Below are positions 1-7,350 of a stretch of 64,000 nt of DNA, one piece after another; the first letter of the stretch is position 1, and each line of letters starts with the position of its first letter. The stretch is from assembly GCF_046614695.1 (NCBI RefSeq), contig NZ_JBKKHQ010000015.1, positions 78,219-142,218 of the forward strand, in the 5' to 3' direction. The notes beneath the pieces were generated by a model. That model saw only the letters and a program-made list of their open reading frames with translations, was not told the DNA's origin and did not search any database. The position numbers and the translations under genes are program-made. The stretch comes from Pokkaliibacter sp046614695. Lineage in GTDB: Bacteria; Pseudomonadota; Gammaproteobacteria; Pseudomonadales; Balneatricaceae.

Positions 1-581
1 GGATGGGTCATGGATACGGTCAGGCAGAACGGACGTTTGTCATTACTGCGTGCATGGTCGTACAGGTATTGGCGCGCTTTGAAGACGGTTTCTTCATCAA
101 AGTCGAGCTGGTTGGTGCGTACGGAGGGACCGGCCTGAGTCACGGAGGACATATTGTGATACCAGGTGGGGCGATCATCGGCGTGATCCCAGTCAACCGC
201 CCAGCCAAAGTCGGCGGGGTAAATATCACTGGTCAAACGTTCTTCAAAACCGTGAAGCTGATCAGGTCCGCAGAAATGCATCTTGCCGGATAAGGCCGTC
301 TTATAGCCCGCGGAGCGCAGGTAATGTGCAAAGGTTGGAGTGTCTGCCGGAAACTCGGCGGCATTATCAAAGCCTCGAATTTTTGAAGGCAGCAGGCCTG
401 ACATCAGGGTAAAGCGCGATGGTGCGCAGAGTGGGCTGTTGCAGTAAGCGGAGTCGAAAATCACGCTTTGCTCAGCCAGTGCTGAAAGATTGGGCGTTTT
501 TACAACAGAGTCACTGTACAGGGGGAGAATGGGCGCAGCCATCTGGTCGGCCATGATGAAAAGAATATTCGGTGTTTCCAT
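1..581 (-). CDS. betC: Choline-sulfatase, 5' part (gene runs off the left edge)
   Basis: Type I sulfatase that hydrolyses choline-O-sulfate to choline and sulfate in the cytoplasm, feeding glycine betaine synthesis. About 193 N-terminal residues are present; the rest lies left of the window. The N-terminus starts METPNILFIMADQMAAP, with the metal-binding Asp of the MADQ stretch. The sulfatase signature LCAPSR supplies the Cys that is converted to formylglycine. The later stretches SGKMHFCGPDQLHGFEER and DIYPADFGW are typical of choline-sulfatases rather than arylsulfatases in general. The start ATG at 579-581 faces a LysR-type regulator, the usual partner of betC. Family assignment is confident; the full length cannot be judged. 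Confidence 0.9.
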   Translation of the reverse strand, partial: METPNILFIMADQMAAPILPLYSDSVVKTPNLSALAEQSVIFDSAYCNSPLCAPSRFTLMSGLLPSKIRGFDNAAEFPADTPTFAHYLRSAGYKTALSGKMHFCGPDQLHGFEERLTSDIYPADFGWAVDWDHADDRPTWYHNMSSVTQAGPSVRTNQLDFDEETVFKARQYLYDHARSNDKRPFCLTVSMTH

Positions 582-681
582 AAGGTGTTGCTTCCTGTAC
601 CTGTGGAGTGAATGGTTCGCTCTTTTTTCATCCTTTCACTTTCTGGCCGGTCGCGTAAACTGGCTGAGATCTATAACTAAG

Positions 682-696
682 ATAAGCACAGCTTAT
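682..696. promoter_or_regulatory. LysR-type operator in the betC/regulator intergenic region
   Basis: ATAAG-CACAG-CTTAT is a perfect 5-bp inverted repeat with the T-N11-A form of LysR-family binding sites. It lies about 100 bp upstream of betC and directly before the divergent regulator. It overlaps the ATG at 695, so the regulator more likely starts at 728. The sequence match is direct; its use by this regulator is inferred. Confidence 0.55.
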
Positions 697-727
697 GGAT
701 GAGGTCTGGCAGCATGGGATTCCCGGT

Positions 728-1663
728 ATGAGCGAACAGCGGGGTAATTCGATACCCATCAGCTCGGTTGAGCTATTGCGTGTCTTTGAAAGTTCAGCGC
801 GTCTGGGCAGCTTTACCAGCTGTGCGACCGAGTTGGGCATGACCCAGCCAGCGGTCAGTCAGCAGATCCGAAGGCTTGAGCAGGAGCTGGAAGTGCGGCT
901 CTTTGACCGGGTGTACCGGGGGATTTTGCTGACAGAAGCCGGGCGACAGCTCTTTGAGTCTACGACACAGGGTTTTGGCTATCTCGCTGAAGGGCTTGAG
1001 GCGGTTCGGCGAATGGGTCAGCATGAGGTGTTGAATATCGCCACTGACTTTGCCTTCGCCGCTTATTGGCTTATGCCAAGAATGATGCGCTTTCAGCAGC
1101 GCTATCCTGAGACTGATGTCAACCTGATCACGTCGGAGCGTAATCGCGTGGCGATTCGTCCGGATGTGGATGTTGCCATCGTGTTCGGCGATGGTCGCAG
1201 CAAGAACGCCGATGGAGCCTGCCTGTTTAAAGAAGAAGTCTATCCGGTCAGTAGCCCCAGATTTCTTAATGAAGGGGTGCAAAGAACACCGGAGGAGCTT
1301 CGGCAGTTGCCACTTTTACACCTCCAGCCAGGGATTAATGCCGACTGGTTTACCTGGCAAACCCTGCTGCCGCGCCTGGGGGTTCGTCAGCCTCTGAAGG
1401 ATGCCACTCTCAGCTTTGATAATTACACTCTGCTGATCCAGGCAGCGATTGCCGGGCAGGGGGTCGCTATCGGTTGGCGCTATTTGACCGACGAATTGGT
1501 TAATTCGGGGATTCTTTGTCGTCTCACGGCGCAGAAGGCGACCAGTGAGTTCGGTTACCATCTACTGATCCCTGAACGTAAGCGACGTATCAAGCTGATT
1601 CAGCAGTTTGTCGACTGGGTTCAGGAAGAGCTGGAGACCCAGCGTCAGCATGAAATTGCCTGA
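728..1663 (+). CDS. LysR-family regulator of choline sulfate use
   Basis: LysR-type regulator of about 311 aa. The N-terminal winged HTH covers about residues 5-65 (SSARLGSFTSCATELGMTQ, then PAVSQQIRRLEQEL) and is followed by a periplasmic-binding-protein-like effector domain. Its divergent position next to betC is the standard arrangement of the choline sulfate-utilisation transcription factor, so it probably activates betC in response to choline sulfate or choline. An in-frame ATG at 695 exists, but it falls inside the T-N11-A operator; the ATG at 728 gives the usual family N-terminus. Neither start has a strong ribosome binding site. Family is certain; ligand is inferred from the neighbour. 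Confidence 0.85.
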   Translation: MSEQRGNSIPISSVELLRVFESSARLGSFTSCATELGMTQPAVSQQIRRLEQELEVRLFDRVYRGILLTEAGRQLFESTTQGFGYLAEGLEAVRRMGQHEVLNIATDFAFAAYWLMPRMMRFQQRYPETDVNLITSERNRVAIRPDVDVAIVFGDGRSKNADGACLFKEEVYPVSSPRFLNEGVQRTPEELRQLPLLHLQPGINADWFTWQTLLPRLGVRQPLKDATLSFDNYTLLIQAAIAGQGVAIGWRYLTDELVNSGILCRLTAQKATSEFGYHLLIPERKRRIKLIQQFVDWVQEELETQRQHEIA

Positions 1664-1764
1664 GTACCAGTGACGGAACCGTATACGGCTTTCGGTGACT
1701 CAATAACCAGGCAGAGCATGTGACGCGTGGGCACGTCCTGCAAGACGTAGTAAAGGGTAATCCA

Positions 1765-2193
1765 ATGTTGTTGAAGTCTCGTTCTGTCGTTTCATCTCGC
1801 CAACCAACTTACCGCCAAACATTGCTGCGCGTGATGATAAGCGCCGCTGCCTCTGTGCTGATGGTTTCGGGTGGTCAGGTGTTTGCTGCTGCGCCTTCGG
1901 GATATGGCTTGCCTTCATCCGCCTCTCCAGGTCGTGTATGTACCCCTGATGTTCAGTCGACTCAGAAGCATGTTGGTGGCTATGAGATCTTCCTGTACAA
2001 CAAGCAAAGCTCCGGCAGTTGGCTGGGACCCGTGTGTATTGTGGTTCCTGACTCTAAACGTCCCTGTACACCAGACTTAAGCGACATTCAAAGTGTCGAG
2101 GCAGGAGAAGAATCCGGGACGTTGCGCTTTCACCTCGGCGAAACCGGCCGCTCGACGCTAATAGATGTTGATACCTGCACTGCCAAGCCTTAA
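1765..2193 (+). CDS. Small exported protein of unknown function
   Basis: About 142 aa. The N-terminus has a basic stretch followed by a hydrophobic core and a likely signal peptidase I site near VFAAAPSG. The mature part of about 100 aa contains four cysteines, two of them in a repeated CTPD motif (GRVCTPD and KRPCTPD), which suggests two disulfides and an internal duplication. I do not recognise the family. The ATG at 1765 is preferred over an in-frame GTG/ATG upstream because AAGGG lies about 9 bases before it and it gives a normal signal peptide. It lies downstream of, and on the same strand as, the LysR gene, about 100 bp away. Confidence 0.6.
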   Translation: MLLKSRSVVSSRQPTYRQTLLRVMISAAASVLMVSGGQVFAAAPSGYGLPSSASPGRVCTPDVQSTQKHVGGYEIFLYNKQSSGSWLGPVCIVVPDSKRPCTPDLSDIQSVEAGEESGTLRFHLGETGRSTLIDVDTCTAKP

Positions 2194-2263
2194 GGCGCAT
2201 TAGGTTTCGCTCTTTAGGCTATCTGTTAATCTCTCTTTTTGATGGATGTCTGATCCGCGGCGC

Positions 2264-2680
2264 TTAGCTGTTTTCAGCGGCTTCCGACTCTTCCCAGAAA
2301 AATCCGCAGTCACCGCATTCGAGCCCGCTAATGGGTGAGGGCTGTGGCCAGCTAATTAGCAAATAACTCATTTCAGCCAGCACTGACAGCCTGAATGCCG
2401 GGTGACATTCACCACTTCCGCAATGAGGGCAGGCATGCTGACTAAAGACGTTATCCAGCGCGGTGACGGGAGCGGCATCTTCCAGGAGCTGTCGCGCGCT
2501 GTTTTCATGTTCAGGCGAGACTTGCAAGCGAATGCCACCCATGGCCTGAGAGTAGATCCAGTGAGTGCTGATGGTGTGTTCATCGGCCAGAAAGGTTGGA
2601 ATGCCTGCTTCCTCCAGTCGAGCCCTGGCGATGTAGGCCTCATAGGGATACAGGAATTGTGCGATTGTCACCCACTTCAT
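2264..2680 (-). CDS. DUF2007-domain protein with zinc ribbon
   Basis: 138 aa. Residues about 1-70 match the DUF2007 (putative signal-transducing) fold: MKWVTIAQFLYPYEAYIARA, then EEAGIPTFLADE and GIRLQVSPEHENSARQLL. This small domain resembles a PII-like or ferredoxin fold and often has C-terminal zinc-binding pairs. Here the C-terminal half has CPHCGSGEC and LECGDCGFFW, two CxxC pairs that probably bind one zinc. An AGGAG ribosome binding site lies six bases before the ATG. The cellular role of the family is not established. It lies downstream of the candidate small RNA on the same strand. Confidence 0.7.
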   Translation of the reverse strand: MKWVTIAQFLYPYEAYIARARLEEAGIPTFLADEHTISTHWIYSQAMGGIRLQVSPEHENSARQLLEDAAPVTALDNVFSQHACPHCGSGECHPAFRLSVLAEMSYLLISWPQPSPISGLECGDCGFFWEESEAAENS

Positions 2681-2852
2681 GGCTGGCTCCTCGTCATCGG
2701 CGATAGCGTCGCTGGAAGCTGAATCTGGTTAAGCGCAAAGCAAGTTGAAGGACTGAATAGTGCTTGTAGCTGCCTGGGTCGCCTTTATTCAGGTGTAGTT
2801 GCTGCGGCAGCCTCTGGCAATAAATCCATCACCGAAGGCTTGGCTGTGAAAT

Positions 2853-2899
2853 AAAAAAAGCCAGTATCCGGTCGAGTTGAAACAACAGAATACTGGCTT
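2853..2899 (-). terminator. Intrinsic terminator of the candidate small RNA
   Basis: Ten-bp perfect stem (arms 2890-2899 and 2858-2867) followed, on the minus strand, by a run of seven T (2859-2853). It would also end read-through from the DUF1272 gene. Confidence 0.8.
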
Positions 2900-2925
2900 G
2901 TAGCTATTCAGAACACAGGTTCTTA
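2853..2925 (-). ncRNA. Candidate sigma-54-dependent small RNA (about 73 nt)
   Basis: On the minus strand a near-consensus sigma-54 promoter (2951-2937) places a transcription start near 2925. The predicted RNA begins with a small hairpin, AGAAC-CTGT-GTTCT. It ends in a 10-bp stem (AAGCCAGTAT at 2899-2890 with ATACTGGCTT at 2867-2858), with a nested GTTG/CAAC helix in the loop, followed by seven U residues. There is no convincing ORF. It sits between the DUF1272 and DUF2007 genes. Its size and build resemble Hfq-dependent small RNAs. GlrR, a sigma-54 activator known in enterobacteria to control the small RNA GlmY, is encoded about 11 kb away. The transcript itself is inferred. Confidence 0.45.
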
Positions 2926-2936
2926 TCCGAAGATAA

Positions 2937-2951
2937 GCGATTTTCGTGCCA
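2937..2951 (-). promoter_or_regulatory. Sigma-54 (RpoN) promoter, -24/-12
   Basis: Minus strand reads TGGCACG-AAAA-TCGC. The consensus is TGGCACG-N4-TTGC; spacing between the GG and GC doublets is exact and only one consensus base differs (TTGC to TCGC). The start would be near 2925, just ahead of a terminator-ended structured stretch. Upstream palindromes (2996-3005 and 3008-3033) lie where an enhancer-binding activator would sit. Confidence 0.55.
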
Positions 2952-2995
2952 TCTTTAGTCATTCCTGGTTTAGTGACTGCTTTCCGCTTAGGCGC

Positions 2996-3033
2996 TCAGT
3001 ACTGACGTGTCTGGGAGTGGGGTTTCCCGGACA
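2996..3033. promoter_or_regulatory. Palindromes upstream of the sigma-54 promoter, possible activator sites
   Basis: TCAGTACTGA (2996-3005) is a perfect 10-bp palindrome. TGTCTGGG (3008-3015) and CCCGGACA (3026-3033) form an 8-bp inverted repeat with one mismatch and a 10-base spacer. They lie 70-110 bp upstream of the predicted start, the usual distance for a sigma-54 activator. The TGTC...GACA outer bases recall GlrR sites, but the spacing (18 bases) differs from the reported TGTC-N10-GACA. Confidence 0.3.
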
Positions 3034-3101
3034 AGCGGGTCTGAAAGTGCCCTGTATTCGCTCACGTTGTTTCGTTCTGCACGGTTACGAATCCTCTCGT
3101 G

Positions 3102-3410
3102 CTAGCGGCGGTGGGGTGGAATATTCCCAAGTTTCGCAACACGTTGCTGATGTGCACTCAGGTTAACAGGCCGATGCTTCACTTCTGTGGTTGCCGGGTA
3201 CTGATCAAGGGAATTGCCACCAACGCGATCAACCTGCGGCCTGATGGGGCGAGGGGTAAAGCCGCCGCCGCAGTTGGGGCAGACATTGGCCAGCAGATGC
3301 TCAGCGCATTGGCTGCAAAAAGTGCATTCAAAGGAGCAGATACGCGCTTCAAGGCTGTCTGGTGGCAAGGTTTTGGCGCAATGCTCGCACACGGGGCGTA
3401 ACTCAAGCAT
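3102..3410 (-). CDS. DUF1272 zinc-binding protein
   Basis: 102 aa. The first 55 residues carry the DUF1272 pattern: MLELRPVCEHCAKTLPPD, ARICSFECTFCSQCAE and VCPNCGGGF, with seven cysteines in CxxC pairs predicted to bind zinc. The C-terminal 45 residues are basic, variable and not part of the family core. An ATG at 3408-3410 is preceded by GGAG at about nine bases. The function of the family is unknown. No cotranscribed partner is evident: the chaperone gene upstream ends in a strong hairpin at 3444-3468. Confidence 0.8.
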   Translation of the reverse strand: MLELRPVCEHCAKTLPPDSLEARICSFECTFCSQCAEHLLANVCPNCGGGFTPRPIRPQVDRVGGNSLDQYPATTEVKHRPVNLSAHQQRVAKLGNIPPHRR

Positions 3411-3443
3411 GGTGACACGTCTCCAAAAAAGAGCCTGAAACTA

Positions 3444-3468
3444 ACAAGGCCTCGAAAAGAGGCCTTGT
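3444..3468 (-). terminator. Terminator hairpin after the effector/chaperone unit
   Basis: ACAAGGCCTC (3444-3453) and GAGGCCTTGT (3459-3468) form a perfect 10-bp GC-rich stem with a five-base loop. On the minus strand it is followed only by TAGTTTC, not a full U-run, so termination efficiency is uncertain. Confidence 0.6.
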
Positions 3469-3499
3469 GAAAATGTCTGCTGTTAACCTTGCTGCCGAA

Positions 3500-3970
3500 T
3501 CAGAGGTTTTGCAATCCCCGGAAGCTGTTAAGCCCCGGCATGCCGTTTCCCGGGCGAGTTGCTTGCGGCCCTTTCTCGGCGACTTCCTTCACTTTAACCA
3601 CAAAACCGCGCAGCTTTTGGATCAGCTCCACGACATCGTCTGCTTTAAAGTCCATCAGCCGGAAGCTGGTTCGCACTGAGAGCTTCTCATTGTCCTTTTC
3701 AAAACCGATGACGAACTGAAGGCCGGCGGCTTGCTGACGTTGTAACACCAGCAGATCCATGACGCTCAGAGCTTTGCTGTCTTTGCTGAGAGTGCCGGCA
3801 GCCGCAATCATATCGACCCAACCCTGATCACGGCTGACCAGATAAATTGGATCTTCATCATCAAACTCGAGGCGGTAAGACGCTGACTTCTTGTCAAAGG
3901 ACTTAATGCCAAGACGAGTCCAGAGTTCATTCATCAGCGCGTCAAACTCGCGGGGTGTCACTTTGCTCAC
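3500..3970 (-). CDS. CesT/SycE-like type III secretion chaperone (probable)
   Basis: 156 aa. Residues about 5-120 follow the class I T3SS chaperone pattern: an amphipathic first helix (DALMNELWTRLGI), a short strand (ASYRLEFDDEDPIYLVS), a hydrophobic strand (WVDMIAAAGTLS), a leucine-rich stretch (LSVMDLLVLQR), then strands and a final helix (DDVVELIQKLRGFVVKV). A 30-residue basic Pro/Gly tail follows. Translation starts at GTG 3970, which overlaps the TGA of the upstream large gene as GTGA, with AAGGAG seven bases before it, so the two are translationally coupled. Such pairing of a small chaperone with a large effector is characteristic. The charge is near neutral rather than clearly acidic, which lowers certainty; a DUF of similar fold is the main alternative. 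Confidence 0.55.
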   Translation of the reverse strand: MSKVTPREFDALMNELWTRLGIKSFDKKSASYRLEFDDEDPIYLVSRDQGWVDMIAAAGTLSKDSKALSVMDLLVLQRQQAAGLQFVIGFEKDNEKLSVRTSFRLMDFKADDVVELIQKLRGFVVKVKEVAEKGPQATRPGNGMPGLNSFRGLQNL

Positions 3971-6900
3971 GAGTTTTCTCCTTGTCCGCGGTTATTGCCT
4001 GATTGTGAGTTAAGTGCGGTATCAGCATTTAGCCACAGGGCTAGAACATCATCGTCATCATCACTGGTCGTGCTGACTTGTACCGGGGCAATCTGTGGGG
4101 TCGCCGAGGAGCTCGAGGACGCCTGAACCGTTGTCACCGGAGCTGCCTGACGGGTGGTGGCACCAGCGCTGATGGATGGGTCAAGTGACAGATCAAGGTT
4201 GGAGCCGATGCTGTCAAAGCCTTCAAAGACATCATCAATTGACGTGCCCAGGTCGGCAGGGTCTGTGGTCAGATTGAAAGCGGTGAGCTCATCGGTAGGC
4301 GTGCCCGCGACAGAATTTGCGGGTGTCGCACGCGGCGTATTCTGCGGTGAGAAGTGGCTAAAGTCGGCATCAACGCTATCGCCTTCAAAGGACTCGGCCA
4401 TCAGACTTTCCAGATCGAAGTTTTCATCCGCTGGATCATGGCTCACGTTGGAGTCTGTTCTGAACAGTTGTCCACCCATCTCTTCAAAACGGCTATTCAG
4501 ATCCTGAATCGTTTCGTCGTCATCAAAACGGTGATCGTCAGGTAAGGAGTAAGCGACACCCGGGGTGTAGTTATCTTCTGACAGGCCATCAATCTCGGTT
4601 ACGTCATCACCGTAGACGGACTCAGAAACATTACTGGCCACCTCTTCAGAGATCTGGCTGTATTCGGATTCGCTGGGTGCCTGCTCGCTCGGAGTGCCTT
4701 CCGACTGCAGCTTGCGCATGGTGTCGTAGGCTTCGCGGTCCTGAGCGGCATGCAGGTGTTGTCGATGACCCTGCATCAAATGACGGTTATCAGGATGCTT
4801 GGGCGCGCGCAGCTGATTGCTGGCGGTGCTGTCATCGTTGCCGCTCACCTGAATCGTTTCGATGCTGTCATCAAAATGTACAGGGTCGGGCGCCTGGTCT
4901 TCCATCATCTCCAGCTGGCTGCGAATCTGCTGTGACTGGTTAAAGTTCACCAGATTCTGGAAGTTGCTCAGGTGAGCGGCTGCACGGCCGGAAAGGTTAG
5001 GAGCTTCGCCGGGCGTGGAAGGCTGACTGTTGCCAGCAAAAGAGGCGGCTTCTTCGCGTGAGGGCGTGAGCGGCGCATCGGAGTTAAGCCCCGTGAGTTC
5101 CTCTGGCAGATTTTGATAGTTACGCAGCACATCTTCCAGATGATACTCAGAGCCAGTGCTGGCGATTTCATCTTCACCGGTGGTGCTGGCGGTCTCTGAC
5201 ATCGGAGTGTCATCAATCGTGGTGACGGAAGCATCATCACCCACCGACTTGGTATCTTGCAGTTCTTTCGAGATAGGAGGAGCAGTCTCAGAAAGTGGCG
5301 TCTGAGGGGCAGAGGTAGCAGGCTCAGATTCCTCTTCGATCATCTCCATCTGTCCTGGACGGCGGTTGTTCTCAGCAACAAGGGCCGCTTCTTCATCGTC
5401 GGTAACTTCCTGGAAGCGATCCGCAGGGTTCATGTTGGCCAGCTCCGGATGATTCTCCAGCATAAAGGCTTCTTCATCCGTCAGCTCGACGACCCGCTCA
5501 TCATCAGGAATGTCAGGGCCGGCGTTGATGCCTGCACCCAGTGGGCCGTAGGAGCCATTACTTGTCAGGCTGGAGGTGCTGCTGTTGCCGGCCAGACTCT
5601 CCAGATCAGGCTCGGCCTTGGCGCCTTTCAAAACATTCAATAAGCGCAGAATGCCATTCGCCAGCATCTCCCCGCCAGGGCGTGGCAAGGTCAGGTTACA
5701 GGCGGTGAGTGCCACGATACCCAGTGCCAGGCCGACTTTTGAGTCGGTGAAATGGGTCATCTTGTTGATGATGCCATGGGGCAACAGGAAGGGGGAAAGG
5801 CCTGAGTAACTGGCAAATTTTGCTGCCGACTGCTGTGCGTTCTCATTGGGGTTGCGCGCGGTTTTGGACATTTCATAAATGACCAGGCCTGCATCCATGC
5901 CAAGGTCAATGAGACCGGCAGGTTCATCATAATAGGTGGCCGCGGAGCCCAGACACAGTGCGCCTGCTATACAGGTAAAGACCATTTTGATGGCCAGATC
6001 CTTGTTGGGCTGCTTGGCGATAGCGGTTTCTTCGCCGCCATTGATCTGGGTTTTGACCGCGTGCTCAAGGTTGTGAGCAGCCTCATCAATTTCGTTCAGC
6101 TGAACGTTCAGGCCATCGCTGACCTGCTTACCCTTGTTGGTGAAGTCATTACGACGATCACCAAAGTCATTCAGATGGCCATCGATGTTATCGAGCATGG
6201 CCTGAACATCTTCAGAGGTTTGATCAGTCCAGGTTTCCAGCTGTGCTTCGTCATCGCCAGTGGATTTGCTGGCCATAAAGTCAGTCAGCTTATTGTTCAG
6301 CTTGTGCATCGGCCCTGTGAAAAGGTGCGGTGCAGAAGACATCACAAAGATTGCCAGCGTGAAGGCTGCGGCGATACCGTGGAAACCCCACTCCTTATCA
6401 TGTTCAAACTGCTTCACCTTCTCGTTATAGGCGCTGGCAGTATAAGGGAGGTTAGGTGGCAGGTAGGGTACGTGACGCTCGCGAATTTGCTCACCGAAAG
6501 AGCGAATATCCGGCGTCTGACCCATGACCAGGCCTGCCATCATGAACATGGTTTTTGAGTAGCCAGCAATCAGCATCGACAGATACTGGTTGTTCTTATG
6601 TTCAGCGGACGTCAGCAGGGTTATCAGTGCTAAGCCGACGTTGGCAACACCAAAGGCAATCGCCGCTGCTGTTCTGTAGCTGGCGGTGCGGTCGGTTTGG
6701 ACACGGTGGATCTTTTTCTCCAGCGCTTCAGTAAGCTTTAGTAGCTCTTTCTTCTTGCTGGCAGGGAAGTTGGCGTCAGTCTTAATATTGTTAATCTTGT
6801 CGTGAAGCTCTTTCACGCTCTTGCTGAATGCGGGTAAGTGAACCGCACGACGTTCGTTTTCAAGAAACTCACGGCTTTGAAACTGGCCTACGGCGGCTGC

Positions 6901-7350
6901 AATGTCAGTACGCTTAAAGAAGGGCTGCTTCTTTACCAGCGCTTGAGACTCATTGGTGGGCTGGTTGCCAGAGACACCGCTGCGCTGGCTATTGGCGCCC
7001 GATACGCGATAGCCATCACCAGGGACCGCGCCTGCAGGGTTTTTGTGCTGGGGACTGTCATGCAGTGGGATGTCTTCAAAGCCCTGTTCTGCCAGTTCGC
7101 CCGCTCGCGGAATGCGTACATGGGCTTGCTGAGGTGCACGGGGAAACTCGCCTGGGATGTGGGGCATGTCATCATCATGACCCAACGCCTGAAGGTTGGC
7201 GCCATTTTCCGGTGTTACATTAACCCGGTCATCCTGCATTCTGCCTGTCTGAGTCTGCGGAACATCGGCGCGCTCCACATCATGGGCGTGGTGATCAGCG
7301 CGATGAACGATTCCATTTAAAAAGCTTTTTACAGAGTCATAACTTGACAT
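3967..7350 (-). CDS. Large membrane-spanning acidic protein, probable type III secreted effector
   Basis: About 1127 aa from the ATG at 7348-7350, which has GAG eight bases upstream. An in-frame ATG at 7434 adds 28 residues but has no ribosome binding site. Layout: a polar Ser-rich N-terminus (MSSYDSVKSFLNGI) as in T3SS substrates; a disordered His/Pro-rich region to about 135; a Lys/Leu coiled-coil segment at about 165-225; a hydrophobic pair at about 230-248 and 253-276 joined by a few polar residues; a hydrophobic segment near 319-342; a second coiled-coil-like stretch at about 380-445; hydrophobic segments near 451-473 and 538-554; then about 500 residues that are Ser/Thr/Asp/Glu/Pro-rich and presumably disordered. 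There is no Sec signal peptide. I recognise no enzyme motif. Coupling to a CesT-like chaperone is the main evidence for secretion. Confidence 0.55.
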   Translation of the reverse strand: MSSYDSVKSFLNGIVHRADHHAHDVERADVPQTQTGRMQDDRVNVTPENGANLQALGHDDDMPHIPGEFPRAPQQAHVRIPRAGELAEQGFEDIPLHDSPQHKNPAGAVPGDGYRVSGANSQRSGVSGNQPTNESQALVKKQPFFKRTDIAAAVGQFQSREFLENERRAVHLPAFSKSVKELHDKINNIKTDANFPASKKKELLKLTEALEKKIHRVQTDRTASYRTAAAIAFGVANVGLALITLLTSAEHKNNQYLSMLIAGYSKTMFMMAGLVMGQTPDIRSFGEQIRERHVPYLPPNLPYTASAYNEKVKQFEHDKEWGFHGIAAAFTLAIFVMSSAPHLFTGPMHKLNNKLTDFMASKSTGDDEAQLETWTDQTSEDVQAMLDNIDGHLNDFGDRRNDFTNKGKQVSDGLNVQLNEIDEAAHNLEHAVKTQINGGEETAIAKQPNKDLAIKMVFTCIAGALCLGSAATYYDEPAGLIDLGMDAGLVIYEMSKTARNPNENAQQSAAKFASYSGLSPFLLPHGIINKMTHFTDSKVGLALGIVALTACNLTLPRPGGEMLANGILRLLNVLKGAKAEPDLESLAGNSSTSSLTSNGSYGPLGAGINAGPDIPDDERVVELTDEEAFMLENHPELANMNPADRFQEVTDDEEAALVAENNRRPGQMEMIEEESEPATSAPQTPLSETAPPISKELQDTKSVGDDASVTTIDDTPMSETASTTGEDEIASTGSEYHLEDVLRNYQNLPEELTGLNSDAPLTPSREEAASFAGNSQPSTPGEAPNLSGRAAAHLSNFQNLVNFNQSQQIRSQLEMMEDQAPDPVHFDDSIETIQVSGNDDSTASNQLRAPKHPDNRHLMQGHRQHLHAAQDREAYDTMRKLQSEGTPSEQAPSESEYSQISEEVASNVSESVYGDDVTEIDGLSEDNYTPGVAYSLPDDHRFDDDETIQDLNSRFEEMGGQLFRTDSNVSHDPADENFDLESLMAESFEGDSVDADFSHFSPQNTPRATPANSVAGTPTDELTAFNLTTDPADLGTSIDDVFEGFDSIGSNLDLSLDPSISAGATTRQAAPVTTVQASSSSSATPQIAPVQVSTTSDDDDDVLALWLNADTALNSQSGNNRGQGENS

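Noticed and set aside
1679..1688. CCGTATACGG palindrome after the LysR gene as a terminator
   Set aside because: No extended stem or U-tract; too short to call.
2860..3100. 6S RNA, tmRNA, 4.5S RNA or RNase P RNA on the minus strand
   Set aside because: Their conserved cores (for example GAGGAAAGTCC of RNase P, the tmRNA tag region, or the GGUCAGGUCCGGAAGGAAGC core of 4.5S) are absent.
2853..3100. CsrB/RsmZ-type decoy RNA
   Set aside because: Several GGA triplets occur but only one lies in a hairpin loop, and they are not regularly repeated.
6061..6558. 165-codon plus-strand frame inside the effector gene
   Set aside because: It is a shadow of the minus-strand gene, with no start signals and no recognisable domain.
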